Source of the DNA: CAYPOY01 sp964412395
GTDB lineage: Bacteria > Chloroflexota > Anaerolineae > B4-G1
Length of the DNA: 16,391 bases
Direction: 5' to 3'
NCBI GenBank assembly: GCA_964412395.1
Contig: CAYPOY010000094.1
Location: forward strand, 1 to 16,391
The notes under the pieces were generated by a model. The model saw only the letters and a program-made list of their open reading frames with translations, was not told where the DNA came from and searched no databases. The first letter of the stretch is position 1; each line of letters begins with the position of its first letter. Both the position numbers and the translations under genes were made by a program. Shown here piece by piece: positions 7,490 through 14,485 of the stretch.

Positions 7490-9709
7490 ATGAACCCCAT
7501 CTATCTCGATTATAACGCCACGACGCCCATCACTCGCGAGGTGGCTGAGGCGATGGCCCCCTATCTGTACGAGCACTTTGGCAATCCCTCCAGCAGCCAC
7601 CCCTACGGAGTCGCGACCAAACGGGCCATAGAGGCCGCCCGTGCCCAGGTGGCGGCACTGCTGGGCTGCCAGCCCGCCGAAGTGATCTTCACCAGCGGCG
7701 GCACTGAGAGCAACAACTATGCCATCAGAGGCGTGGCCCTGGCGTATCGCGAGCGGGGGAACCACATCGTCACCTCGGCGGTGGAGCACCCTGCCGTCGT
7801 TGAGGTGTGCCGCTGGCTGGAGACTCAGGGCTTCCGCATCACCGTCTTGCCGGTGGACGAGTTCGGCCTGGTGGACGCCGCCGACCTGGAGCGGGTCATC
7901 ACGCCCGACACATTGCTGGTGACGGTGATGCACGCCAATAACGAAGTGGGTACGATCCAGCCCATCGCCGAGCTGGCCGAGATTGCCCACCGCTACGGCG
8001 CGTTGATGCACACCGACGCCGCCCAGTCGGTGGGCAAAATCCCGGTGAACGTGGATGCGCTGGGCGTGGATCTGCTCTCCGTCGCCGGGCACAAGCTGTA
8101 TGCGCCCAAGGGAATCGGCGCGCTGTACATCCGCAGCCCCGTCCGGCTGGCCAAACTGCTGCACGGCGCGGACCACGAGTCAGGTCGCCGGCCTGGCACC
8201 GAAAACGTGCTCGAAATCGTCGGGTTGGGCCAGGCGTGCCAGGTGGCCGGCCGGGACCTGGAAAAGAACATGGCGCACTTTCAGGCCATGCGCGACCGGC
8301 TCCACGAGGGATTGCTGCGCGAGCTGGGCAAAGATCTGGTCAAGCTGAACGGTCACCCGGAAAAGCGGTTGCCCAACACGCTCAGCCTCAGCTTTCACGG
8401 TGTCGAGGCCAACACGCTGCTGTCGGAGATTGGTGAACATGTGGCCGCCTCGGCCGGAGCGGCCTGTCACGCGGACGAGGTGGATGTCTCGGCAGTGCTG
8501 GAGGCGATGAAGGTGCCGGTGGATTGGGCCATGGGTACGGTCCGCTTTTCTGTGGGCCGGGCCACTACCGCCGAAGAGATAGACCGGGCGGTCGAGGTCG
8601 TGGGCCAGGCGGTGCGCCGGCTCCAGCCCCAGACGGCGATGGCTGCCCCGGTTCTGCTGTCCGGCGAGGGCGAGTACAGGCTAACCCACTACACCCATGG
8701 CCTGGGTTGCGCTTGCAAGCTGCGGCCCCAGGCGTTGGAAGAGGTTCTGGCCGCCCTGCCGCTCCCGACTGACCCCGCCGTGCTGGTGGGGACGGAAACT
8801 GCCGACGACGCGGCGGTCTACCTCCTGAGTGATGATGTCGCCATCGTCCAGACGGTGGACTTTTTCACGCCCATCGTGGACGATCCCTACTGGTTCGGCG
8901 CCATCTCGGCCGCCAACTCGATCAGCGACATCTATGCCATGGGCGCTCGCCCGCTCTTTGGCCTGAACATCGTCGGCTTTCCATCCAACCGGCTGCCGAT
9001 GCGCGTGCTCCAGCAGATTCTCCAGGGCGCGCTGGACAAGGCCGCCGAGGCGGGGGTCAGCATCATCGGCGGGCACACGGTGGACGACACCGAACCCAAG
9101 TTCGGCCTGGCCGTCACCGGGGTGGTCCACCCCGACCGGGTGTTGCGCAACAGCACCGCCCAGACCGGAGACGCGCTGGTGCTGACCAAGCCGCTGGGCG
9201 TGGGGATCATCTCCACCGCTATCAAGCGTGGCCTGGCCGACGAGGCCACTGCCCGCGAGGCCGCCGAGCTGATGGCAGCGCTGAATCGCAATGCCGCTGA
9301 GGCAATGCTCGAGGTGGGCGCTCACGCCTGCACCGACATCACTGGCTTCGGGCTGCTGGGCCACCTGCGCGAGATGACCGCCGGCAGTGGCGTGGACGTG
9401 ACCCTCTCCACCAGCGCGGTGCCGGCCCTGCCCGCTGCCTGGACCTTCGCCGGGGCCGACGTGGTGCCCGGCGGCACCCTCAACAACCTGGCCCACGTGG
9501 AACCGCACGTGACCTTTGCCCCGGGCGTGTCGCGGGTCGCACGACTGATCCTGGCCGACGCCCAGACCTCGGGTGGGCTGCTCATCAGCCTGCCGGCCGG
9601 CCGGGCCGACGCGCTGCTGGCGGCGCTGCGCGCGCGGGGAGTGAGCGATGCTGCGTGCATTGGTCGGGTGATGGGGCCGGGGACGGGACACATCACGGTG
9701 GAAACGTGA
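7490..9709 (+). CDS. selD: Cysteine desulfurase / selenide, water dikinase fusion (NifS-SelD)
   Basis: 739 aa from an ATG with GGAGG eight bases upstream. Residues 1-380 are a class V aminotransferase-fold desulfurase: YLDYNATTP start, His100, HTDAAQ (Asp176, Gln179), PLP lysine 202 in GHKLYAPKG, RRPGTEN at 233-239, and active-site Cys326 in SAGAACHA. Residues about 397-739 are a complete SelD: RLTHYTHGLGCACKL places Cys407 and Lys410 at the positions of E. coli Cys17 and Lys20; then TADDAAVY, ANSISDIYAMGARP and GGHT. The catalytic residue is Cys (TGC), not selenocysteine. Known chemistry: desulfurases of this family can release selenium from selenocysteine, and SelD makes selenophosphate from selenide and ATP. 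The fusion suggests selenium is passed directly between sites (inference). There is no stop or new start at the junction (about 380-395). No selA, selB or selenouridine synthase gene is in the window. Confidence 0.95.
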   Translation: MNPIYLDYNATTPITREVAEAMAPYLYEHFGNPSSSHPYGVATKRAIEAARAQVAALLGCQPAEVIFTSGGTESNNYAIRGVALAYRERGNHIVTSAVEHPAVVEVCRWLETQGFRITVLPVDEFGLVDAADLERVITPDTLLVTVMHANNEVGTIQPIAELAEIAHRYGALMHTDAAQSVGKIPVNVDALGVDLLSVAGHKLYAPKGIGALYIRSPVRLAKLLHGADHESGRRPGTENVLEIVGLGQACQVAGRDLEKNMAHFQAMRDRLHEGLLRELGKDLVKLNGHPEKRLPNTLSLSFHGVEANTLLSEIGEHVAASAGAACHADEVDVSAVLEAMKVPVDWAMGTVRFSVGRATTAEEIDRAVEVVGQAVRRLQPQTAMAAPVLLSGEGEYRLTHYTHGLGCACKLRPQALEEVLAALPLPTDPAVLVGTETADDAAVYLLSDDVAIVQTVDFFTPIVDDPYWFGAISAANSISDIYAMGARPLFGLNIVGFPSNRLPMRVLQQILQGALDKAAEAGVSIIGGHTVDDTEPKFGLAVTGVVHPDRVLRNSTAQTGDALVLTKPLGVGIISTAIKRGLADEATAREAAELMAALNRNAAEAMLEVGAHACTDITGFGLLGHLREMTAGSGVDVTLSTSAVPALPAAWTFAGADVVPGGTLNNLAHVEPHVTFAPGVSRVARLILADAQTSGGLLISLPAGRADALLAALRARGVSDAACIGRVMGPGTGHITVET

Positions 9710-9710
9710 C

Positions 9711-9758
9711 GAGGGGCGCAATCACTGAAACATTGAGGGGAGCGATCACATTGACAGG
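9711..9758. repeat. Degenerate direct repeat before the structured element
   Basis: GAGGGGCGCAATCAC (9711-9725) and GAGGGGAGCGATCAC (9735-9749) differ at two positions. A related GAGGGAGCGAT occurs at 9814-9824, inside the next element. They start right after the desulfurase-SelD stop codon. Their role is unknown. Confidence 0.4.
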
Positions 9759-9760
9759 GG

Positions 9761-9903
9761 GTAAGCGTTCACCCCCCTGCTCGCGCCGGTCTCCTGACCG
9801 GCGCAGCCAACCCGAGGGAGCGATTTGCGTGGCATCCTTGCCGTTTCCTGGGAGGGAACGGCGGTCGGGAGACCGCCTTTTAGCCCCCTGGGCGAACGCT
9901 TAC
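9761..9903. repeat. MITE-like structured element with terminal inverted repeats
   Basis: The ends are inverted repeats: GTAAGCGTTCACCC on the left, and GTAAGCGTTCGCCC read from the right on the opposite strand (13 of 14 identical). Inside are three hairpins: GCGCCGGTC/GACCGGCGC (9783-9804, perfect 9 bp), CCGTTTCC/GGGAACGG (9841-9861, 8 bp with one G-T), and GGCGGTC/GACCGCC (9860-9877). The first and third share the GGTCTCC-GACC theme in opposite orientation, so the element looks like two related arms facing each other. It has no coding capacity. The rest of the gap, 9904-10030, holds a palindrome and a weak promoter. Confidence 0.65.
9860..9881 (+). terminator. Probable terminator of the desulfurase-SelD transcript
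   Basis: A GGCGGTC / GACCGCC stem with GGGA loop is followed directly by TTTT, about 150 bases past the stop at 9709. It is the last hairpin of the MITE-like element, so the element may supply the terminator. Confidence 0.5.
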
Positions 9904-9947
9904 GATAAAACGAAGAGGAGGGAGAATGGAACGATCAGCAGGAACGA

Positions 9948-9981
9948 CTGGGCTGTAGCCCAGGCGTCAATCGTTTATGAT
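9948..9981 (+). promoter_or_regulatory. Palindrome and weak promoter candidate before the lipoprotein gene
   Basis: CTGGGCT-GT-AGCCCAG (9948-9963) is a perfect inverted repeat. A TATGAT hexamer (9976-9981) could be a -10 box, but the -35 position (TGTAGC) is poor and overlaps the palindrome. An operator overlapping the -35 is possible; a dispersed repeat is as likely. Confidence 0.25.
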
Positions 9982-10030
9982 GTTGCAGTGCAAAGGGTAC
10001 TGCGCGAGAATACACTTATGGAGGAAAAAC

Positions 10031-11281
10031 ATGAAGAACATCCATTGGATTTTGCTGACAGCAGCAGTATTACTGTTGGTTGTTCTGGCGTGCGGCCCCA
10101 GTGGAGGGACGCCTACTGCGGAAGTACAGCCCACTGCGGAAGTACAGCCCACTGCGAAAGTGGAGCCTATTCTCCCGCCAACGAATACGCCCGTGCCTGC
10201 GCCCCAAGGGTCAACGCTTGAGATCACCAATGATTCAGGTACGGAAGTATGGTACGTGTACTTGTCGCCCAGCAAAGCCGATCAGTGGGGTGAGGATTGG
10301 CTAGAAGACTATGTGATAGCAGATGGCGAAACATACTCTATCGCCGGCATTCCAGAGGGTACCTACGACGTCAAGGCCGAAGATGAGAACGGCGAGGTGA
10401 TTGAGGTCTGGTGGGACGTGGATTTTGAAGGCGAGATGACCTGGATCATCACTGGGCTGGGCTCCCTTGAAGTCATCAACGAATCCGACGATACGATCGC
10501 CTATCTCTACATATCACCCTCCGATAGCACCGTCTGGGGGGATGATTGGCTGGGCGATGATGTGATCGATGCCGGTGCCAGCTACATAGTAGGTGACATA
10601 CCGCGTGGTACGTATGACATCAAGGCCGTAGACCTGGATGAGGACAGCGTGGAGGTGCTCTACAACATCACTCTCTACGGCGAGAAGAACTGGACCGTGG
10701 TGGGCAAGACCTCCTTGCCGAGCAACGCCGTGCTGCGTTTCGAGGATGATTTCCAGGATAACCGCAACAACTGGGGGTTCGATGTCGAGGGCGAAGACGC
10801 CTTCTACATGCGCCCGGCCGACGGCGAGTACTGCATTTTGATCAAGCGTAGCAACTTTACGGCCTGGGAGTGGTACGAGCCTTTCCGCACGGACGAGTTC
10901 GTCGCCGAGGTAGCCTGCTACGTTGAGGGAGCGGAGGATGCATCTTGCGGGCTGGGCTTCGGCCCGGACGGGGACAATCTCTATTGGTTCGAAATCTCCC
11001 CGCTCGACCAAACGTTTGCCCTTTTCCTGCTGGAAGACGGGACCTGGCAGGACAGGCTGGTTGACTGGACCGTGTCCACGAACGTTAACCCAGGCGGGAC
11101 GAACTCTCTGAGTATGGAGCGGGTCGGGGGAGTTGTGTCCCTGTACGTCAACGGCGTGTTGGCGGGCCAGGTGGACAGCGACCGTTTCCCGACGGGTCGG
11201 GTCGGGATCGGTGGCTCCACATACGACCAGGGTTACGCGACCGTTTGCCTGGACAACCTGCGCGTGTGGCGCCTTGAGTAG
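10031..11281 (+). CDS. Lipoprotein with duplicated beta domain and C-terminal LamG-like domain
   Basis: 416 aa. The frame is open from 9977, but the ATG at 10031 has GGAGG six bases upstream and begins a lipoprotein signal: MKNIHWILLT, a hydrophobic core, and lipobox VLAC with Cys21 as the acylated residue. Residues 28-60 are a Thr/Pro-rich linker built from an 18-bp repeat. Residues about 61-141 and 144-225 are two copies of one domain sharing LEI.N.S, YLSPS/YISPS, WG.DWL, I..G..Y.I..IP.GTYD.KA and an aromatic end. Residues about 235-415 resemble a concanavalin/LamG-like (DUF1080-type) jelly roll: FEDDFQDNRNNW start, GLGFGPDGDNLYWF, VSLYVNGVLAGQV, DNLRVWRL end. This suggests a membrane-tethered extracellular binding protein, perhaps for sugars. 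The ligand is unknown. Confidence 0.85.
   Translation: MKNIHWILLTAAVLLLVVLACGPSGGTPTAEVQPTAEVQPTAKVEPILPPTNTPVPAPQGSTLEITNDSGTEVWYVYLSPSKADQWGEDWLEDYVIADGETYSIAGIPEGTYDVKAEDENGEVIEVWWDVDFEGEMTWIITGLGSLEVINESDDTIAYLYISPSDSTVWGDDWLGDDVIDAGASYIVGDIPRGTYDIKAVDLDEDSVEVLYNITLYGEKNWTVVGKTSLPSNAVLRFEDDFQDNRNNWGFDVEGEDAFYMRPADGEYCILIKRSNFTAWEWYEPFRTDEFVAEVACYVEGAEDASCGLGFGPDGDNLYWFEISPLDQTFALFLLEDGTWQDRLVDWTVSTNVNPGGTNSLSMERVGGVVSLYVNGVLAGQVDSDRFPTGRVGIGGSTYDQGYATVCLDNLRVWRLE
10115..10168 (+). repeat. Three 18-bp tandem repeats in the lipoprotein linker
   Basis: ACTGCGGAAGTACAGCCC occurs twice exactly (10115-10132, 10133-10150) and once diverged (10151-10168). They encode TAEVQP, TAEVQP and TAKVEP. 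Copy number can change without shifting the frame, so the surface spacer length may vary between strains. Confidence 0.8.
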
Positions 11282-11337
11282 CCAGAGATGCGACGCACCT
11301 GCTTCGGGAAGAGTTATGAGTGGAGGGAAGCTGTAAC

Positions 11338-12297
11338 GTGTTCCAGTCTCTATTTGGTCCAGATACCTTGAGCGACACCACCTCTCCCCAGGTAGACGTC
11401 TACACCGACGGCGGCTGCGATCCCAACCCCGGTCCCGGTGGCTGGGGCGCGATCATCCGCTGGAGCGACCGGGAATGGGTGCTCAGCGGCAACGACCCCG
11501 ATACCACTAACAACAGAATGGAGCTTCACGCTGCAGCGGCGGCCCTGGCGCTGCTGGAAGGGCTCCTGGGCCGCTGCCAGGTCAACATCCATACCGACTC
11601 TCAGTACCTGCGCCAGGGCATCACCGAGTGGATAGACGGCTGGGTGAGCTGTGGCTGGCGCACCAGCAGTAAGCAACCGGTCAAGAACCAGGATCTGTGG
11701 CGTGTGCTCCACCGGCTCACCCAGGCCCACGACGTGACCTGGCGCTGGCTCAAGGGACACGCCGGGCACCCTCTCAACGAGCGGGCCGACTGGCTGGCGA
11801 CCGAGGCGCTGCGGGCGCTCCACCGCGGGCCGGGCGCGCCCGATGTGCACCAGCCCACCGGTGATGGCCGGCCCAGCGTCGAAGTCTGCGTCAAGGCTTC
11901 TTGTCGTGGTGCTCACGGGCAGGGTGGCTGGGGGGCCGTGCTGCGCATGGACGAGCACACCAGGGCCCTCAGCGGCGGCGCGCCTTCGACCACGGCCAAT
12001 GCCATGCTCATCCGGGGTGCGGCCGAGGCACTGCGGGCGTTGACTAAACCGTGCCGCGTGACCCTCTATTCTGACGCCGACTATCTGGTCAAGGGTGCTT
12101 CGCTGTGGGTGAAGGGCTGGCAGGCTCGGGGCTGGCAAACCAAGGACGGTAAGCCGGTCGCTAACCGGGCCGAGTGGGAAGCGCTTCTGGAGGCCACCCG
12201 TCCGCACCACGTCACCTGGCTGCTGGCGCGGGGAGACGCCGTCCCGGCCGACCTGGCCTGGGCCGGCGAGCTGGCAGCCCAGGCCGCTGATCAATGA
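11338..12297 (+). CDS. rnhA: Two-domain ribonuclease HI with degenerate second domain
   Basis: 319 aa from GTG at 11338; an in-frame GTG at 11320 is possible, but GGAGGG at 11322-11327 favours the later start. Residues 18-160 are RNase HI: VYTDGGCDPNPGPGGWG (Asp24), NNRMELHA (Glu62), HTDSQY (Asp87), KGHAGH (His141), NERADWLA (Asp151). All four catalytic acids and the histidine are present, so it should cut the RNA strand of RNA-DNA hybrids. Residues about 180-315 repeat the fold: GQGGWGAVLR, YSDADYLVKG, WVKGWQARGWQTKDGKPV. Here the acids align with Lys (VKASC), Leu (NAMLIRGA), a kept Asp (YSDADY) and Gly (AWAGELA), and the KGH histidine is lost. The second copy is therefore probably non-catalytic, perhaps for hybrid binding. 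The stop overlaps the next gene as ATGA. Confidence 0.9.
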   Translation: MFQSLFGPDTLSDTTSPQVDVYTDGGCDPNPGPGGWGAIIRWSDREWVLSGNDPDTTNNRMELHAAAAALALLEGLLGRCQVNIHTDSQYLRQGITEWIDGWVSCGWRTSSKQPVKNQDLWRVLHRLTQAHDVTWRWLKGHAGHPLNERADWLATEALRALHRGPGAPDVHQPTGDGRPSVEVCVKASCRGAHGQGGWGAVLRMDEHTRALSGGAPSTTANAMLIRGAAEALRALTKPCRVTLYSDADYLVKGASLWVKGWQARGWQTKDGKPVANRAEWEALLEATRPHHVTWLLARGDAVPADLAWAGELAAQAADQ

Positions 12298-12890
12298 ACA
12301 ATGAGCCAATAAACAATGACCAAAGTCAAACCAGAGGGGATTATCGCATCTTTGTGGGTGCCTTTCCAACCGGCGACCTGGCCGAGCGCATTCAGGCCCT
12401 GCGCCAGCGGCACGACGCGGTGACGGCTCGGATCACCGCACCACACGTGACTTTGGCGGGCACCTATTGGCGCAACGGCCCCGCCGCTCTGGAGAACGAA
12501 GCGGAAACGCTTGCCTGCCTGCGGGCTATCCAGAATCAGATCCAGCCCTTTGAGCTGGTGCTTGGTGGCATTGGCTCCTTCCTCCCCCGCACGCGGGTTA
12601 TCTATCTGGAGGTAGAGCCGACGGCCGACCTGCTGGCCGCCCGCAAGGTACTGCTAAAGGCTCTTGGCCCGGACAAACACCGGCGCTTTGTGCCCCACCT
12701 GACGCTGGCGCTGTGTCTGGGCAGGCAGGAAACCCACTCGCTGCTGGCCCAGTTACGACACAGCGAGTGGCATTTGGGTCGTTGGTCGATCCCCATTGAT
12801 CATCTCTGGTTCATGCAGCGCGGGCCTGACGACTCCGCCTGGCGCTATATCCAGCGGATTGACCTGGCCGGGGCAGGAGGAAAATTGTGA
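12294..12890 (+). CDS. 2H phosphoesterase of the 2'-5' RNA ligase (LigT/ThpR) family
   Basis: 198 aa. The ATG overlaps the TGA of the RNase H gene (ATGA), and no good ribosome site precedes it, which suggests translational coupling. Two H-x-T motifs mark the 2H superfamily: PHVTLAG (His51, Thr53) and PHLTLAL (His135, Thr137), about 84 residues apart as is usual. Family members act on RNA 2',3'-cyclic phosphates or 2'-5' linkages; the substrate here is not determined. The first 13 residues (MNNEPINNDQSQT) are low complexity and come from repeated AACAATGA DNA, so the family fold really starts at about residue 17 (YRIFVGAF). Length is normal for the family. Confidence 0.85.
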   Translation: MNNEPINNDQSQTRGDYRIFVGAFPTGDLAERIQALRQRHDAVTARITAPHVTLAGTYWRNGPAALENEAETLACLRAIQNQIQPFELVLGGIGSFLPRTRVIYLEVEPTADLLAARKVLLKALGPDKHRRFVPHLTLALCLGRQETHSLLAQLRHSEWHLGRWSIPIDHLWFMQRGPDDSAWRYIQRIDLAGAGGKL

Positions 12891-13197
12891 TGAACCACAG
12901 GCAAAGAGTCCTGACGGCTTTGCGTCACGAGGAGCCAGATCGAGTGCCTATTGATCTTGGTGGCACGATGGATAGCACGATCATGGCGGTCGCCTACAAG
13001 GAGCTCAGAGAACACCTGAGCCTGGAAACTGGCAGTACCCGCGTGGCCGACGTCTATCAGCACACGGCTTTGGTGGAGGAAGACGTGCGCCAGATGCTGG
13101 GGGTCGACGTATGGACCGACTGGCTGAAGCGAACATGAGACGGAACGTCGTTGCTATGTTCAAGACAGCCCGCGAGTATGGCGTTTACCGTGGGTAG
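12890..13197 (+). pseudogene. Remnant of a uroporphyrinogen decarboxylase-like gene (internal deletion)
   Basis: The ATG at 12890 (GTG at 12887 possible), with AGGAGG at 12875-12880, begins a clear URO-D family N-terminus: NHRQRVLTALRHEEPDRVP, IDLGGTMDSTI, then EEDVRQMLGVDV. The frame ends at a TGA at 13136-13138 after about 82 codons, whereas intact members have about 340-380. In the next frame, 13144-13197 encode NVVAMFKTAREYGVYRG and a stop, which looks like the usual family C-terminus. I infer deletion of about 250 central codons with a frame change, junction near 13110-13143. The start of the frame overlaps the end of the 2H phosphoesterase gene. The short product could not hold the decarboxylase/methyltransferase barrel, so it should be non-functional. 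The family call at the N-terminus is firm; the C-terminal match is from memory. Confidence 0.75.
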
Positions 13198-14371
13198 TAC
13201 GCCTGCCGAACACACTGCCAGGACGCGACTGCCGATTGTTTTCCTGACCCGCACAGTGCTCAATACGGCGCACCGTATTATCTATCCGTTCCTACCGAGC
13301 ATCGCGCGTGGCCTGGGCATTTCACTGACGGCGGCCAGTGGGCTCGTCACACTACGGATGGTGGCGGGCCTGACCGCCCCCTTCCTCGGCCCGCTGGCAG
13401 ACCGGTACGGCCGCCGCCGTACGATGGAAATCGCCCTGCTGCTCTTCACGCTGGCCAGCCTGCTGATGGCCAGCACAGGCGCGCTCGCCGCCGCTGCCAT
13501 TGCCTTTACGCTTTATGGCATTGCCAAAGCGCTCTACGACCCGGCCGTGCATGCCTACCTGGGCGACACCGTGCCCTACCACGAGCGCGGGCGTGCCGTC
13601 GGCATCGTTGAACTCTCCTGGTCGAGTGCGTGGTTGCTCGGCGTCCCGGCTTCTGGTTTCGTGATCGAACGCTTCGGCTGGCGCGCACCGTGGGCTATCT
13701 TGATCGTGCTGGGGCTGCTCGGCGTGTGGCTGACGCACGCCGGCCTACCGACCGCGCACGACCACGGCACACCGCTTGCCGCTTCCAATATCACCACGTG
13801 GCGCAACCTGCTGCATCATCGCTCTGTCATCGTGCTCCTGCTGACAAGCCTGCTCCTCACGCTGGCGAATGAAATTCCGTTCATCATGTATGGTGCCTGG
13901 CTCGAAACAACGTTTGGGCTGAGCCTCAGCACACTGGGACTTGCGTCCACTGTCGTCGGGCTGGCCGAGGCCGCCGCCGAATTCAGCACGACCATGATAA
14001 CCGACCGGCTGGGCAAACGGCGCAGTGTGCTGATGGGCTCACTTGGGTTGGCCGTCAGCCTGGCATTGTTGCCGTGGCTGTCTGGGCTTGGGCTGGCAGC
14101 CGCGCTTACTGGCGTCGTGCTCATGCTGCTGACATTCGAGTTTGGGCTGGTCTCGCTCTTGGCGCTGGCGACGGAACTGGCCCCCGATGCACGGGCATCG
14201 TTGCTCTCCCTCAACGTCACAGCCTTCAGCCTCGGCCGCATTTTGGGCACCGTCGCAGGCGGGTGGCTCTGGCAGTGGCAGAACATCGCATTGCACGCTG
14301 CTGTGGGAGTGGCCTGTGCGCTTGGCGCGGCGATCCTGCTGGCGCGGGGGATGGTGGAGATTCATGGTTAG
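13178..14371 (+). CDS. Major facilitator superfamily transporter
   Basis: 397 aa from ATG 13178. Upstream in-frame TTG 13151 and downstream GTG 13190 are alternatives, and none has a good ribosome site. Alternating hydrophobic segments fit 12 membrane helices. The loop 2-3 signature GPLADRYGRRR is at 71-81 and its second-half counterpart TDRLGKRRS at 275-283. YDPAVHAYLGDTVPYHERGRAVG (in two parts, about 120-142) fits the helix 4-5 region, as in drug-efflux type (DHA1) members. The substrate cannot be told. Its first codons lie inside the C-terminal remnant of the URO-D-like gene, so the deletion put this gene directly behind the RNase H operon. It is probably read from that operon's transcript. 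Confidence 0.85.
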   Translation: MAFTVGSTPAEHTARTRLPIVFLTRTVLNTAHRIIYPFLPSIARGLGISLTAASGLVTLRMVAGLTAPFLGPLADRYGRRRTMEIALLLFTLASLLMASTGALAAAAIAFTLYGIAKALYDPAVHAYLGDTVPYHERGRAVGIVELSWSSAWLLGVPASGFVIERFGWRAPWAILIVLGLLGVWLTHAGLPTAHDHGTPLAASNITTWRNLLHHRSVIVLLLTSLLLTLANEIPFIMYGAWLETTFGLSLSTLGLASTVVGLAEAAAEFSTTMITDRLGKRRSVLMGSLGLAVSLALLPWLSGLGLAAALTGVVLMLLTFEFGLVSLLALATELAPDARASLLSLNVTAFSLGRILGTVAGGWLWQWQNIALHAAVGVACALGAAILLARGMVEIHG

Positions 14372-14404
14372 AAAGTGGTGTGAATCTTCGTCGCCTGGCT
14401 GCGC

Positions 14405-14433
14405 TTGCCCTTTTCCCCCATTTCTGGTAGACT
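14405..14433 (+). promoter_or_regulatory. Promoter for the LysM-M23 lipoprotein gene
   Basis: TTGCCC (14405-14410), a 17-base spacer and TAGACT (14428-14433), with TGG directly before the -10 (extended -10). Spacing and -10 hexamer match the promoter at 7314-7342. A GCGCCGCC / GGCGGTGC hairpin at 14440-14459 would sit at the very 5' end of the transcript; it has no U tract and so may stabilise the message. Confidence 0.6.
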
Positions 14434-14485
14434 TCCATTGCGCCGCCATCGGGCGGTGCCTTCGTGATGGAGGGACTGGGCGGTG

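Noticed and set aside
8690..8725. Possible in-frame UGA selenocysteine codon in SelD
   Set aside because: The catalytic position is TGC (Cys407) and the frame has no internal TGA.
8681..9721. 346-codon minus-strand open frame opposite the SelD half
   Set aside because: Its translation is His/Gly/Gln-rich without domains, while the plus strand encodes a complete SelD.
11350..12369. 339-codon minus-strand open frame opposite the RNase H gene
   Set aside because: Shadow of a gene with all RNase HI motifs.
14440..14459. GC-rich hairpin before the LysM-M23 gene as terminator of the MFS gene
   Set aside because: No T run follows, and it lies just after a good promoter at the expected transcript start.
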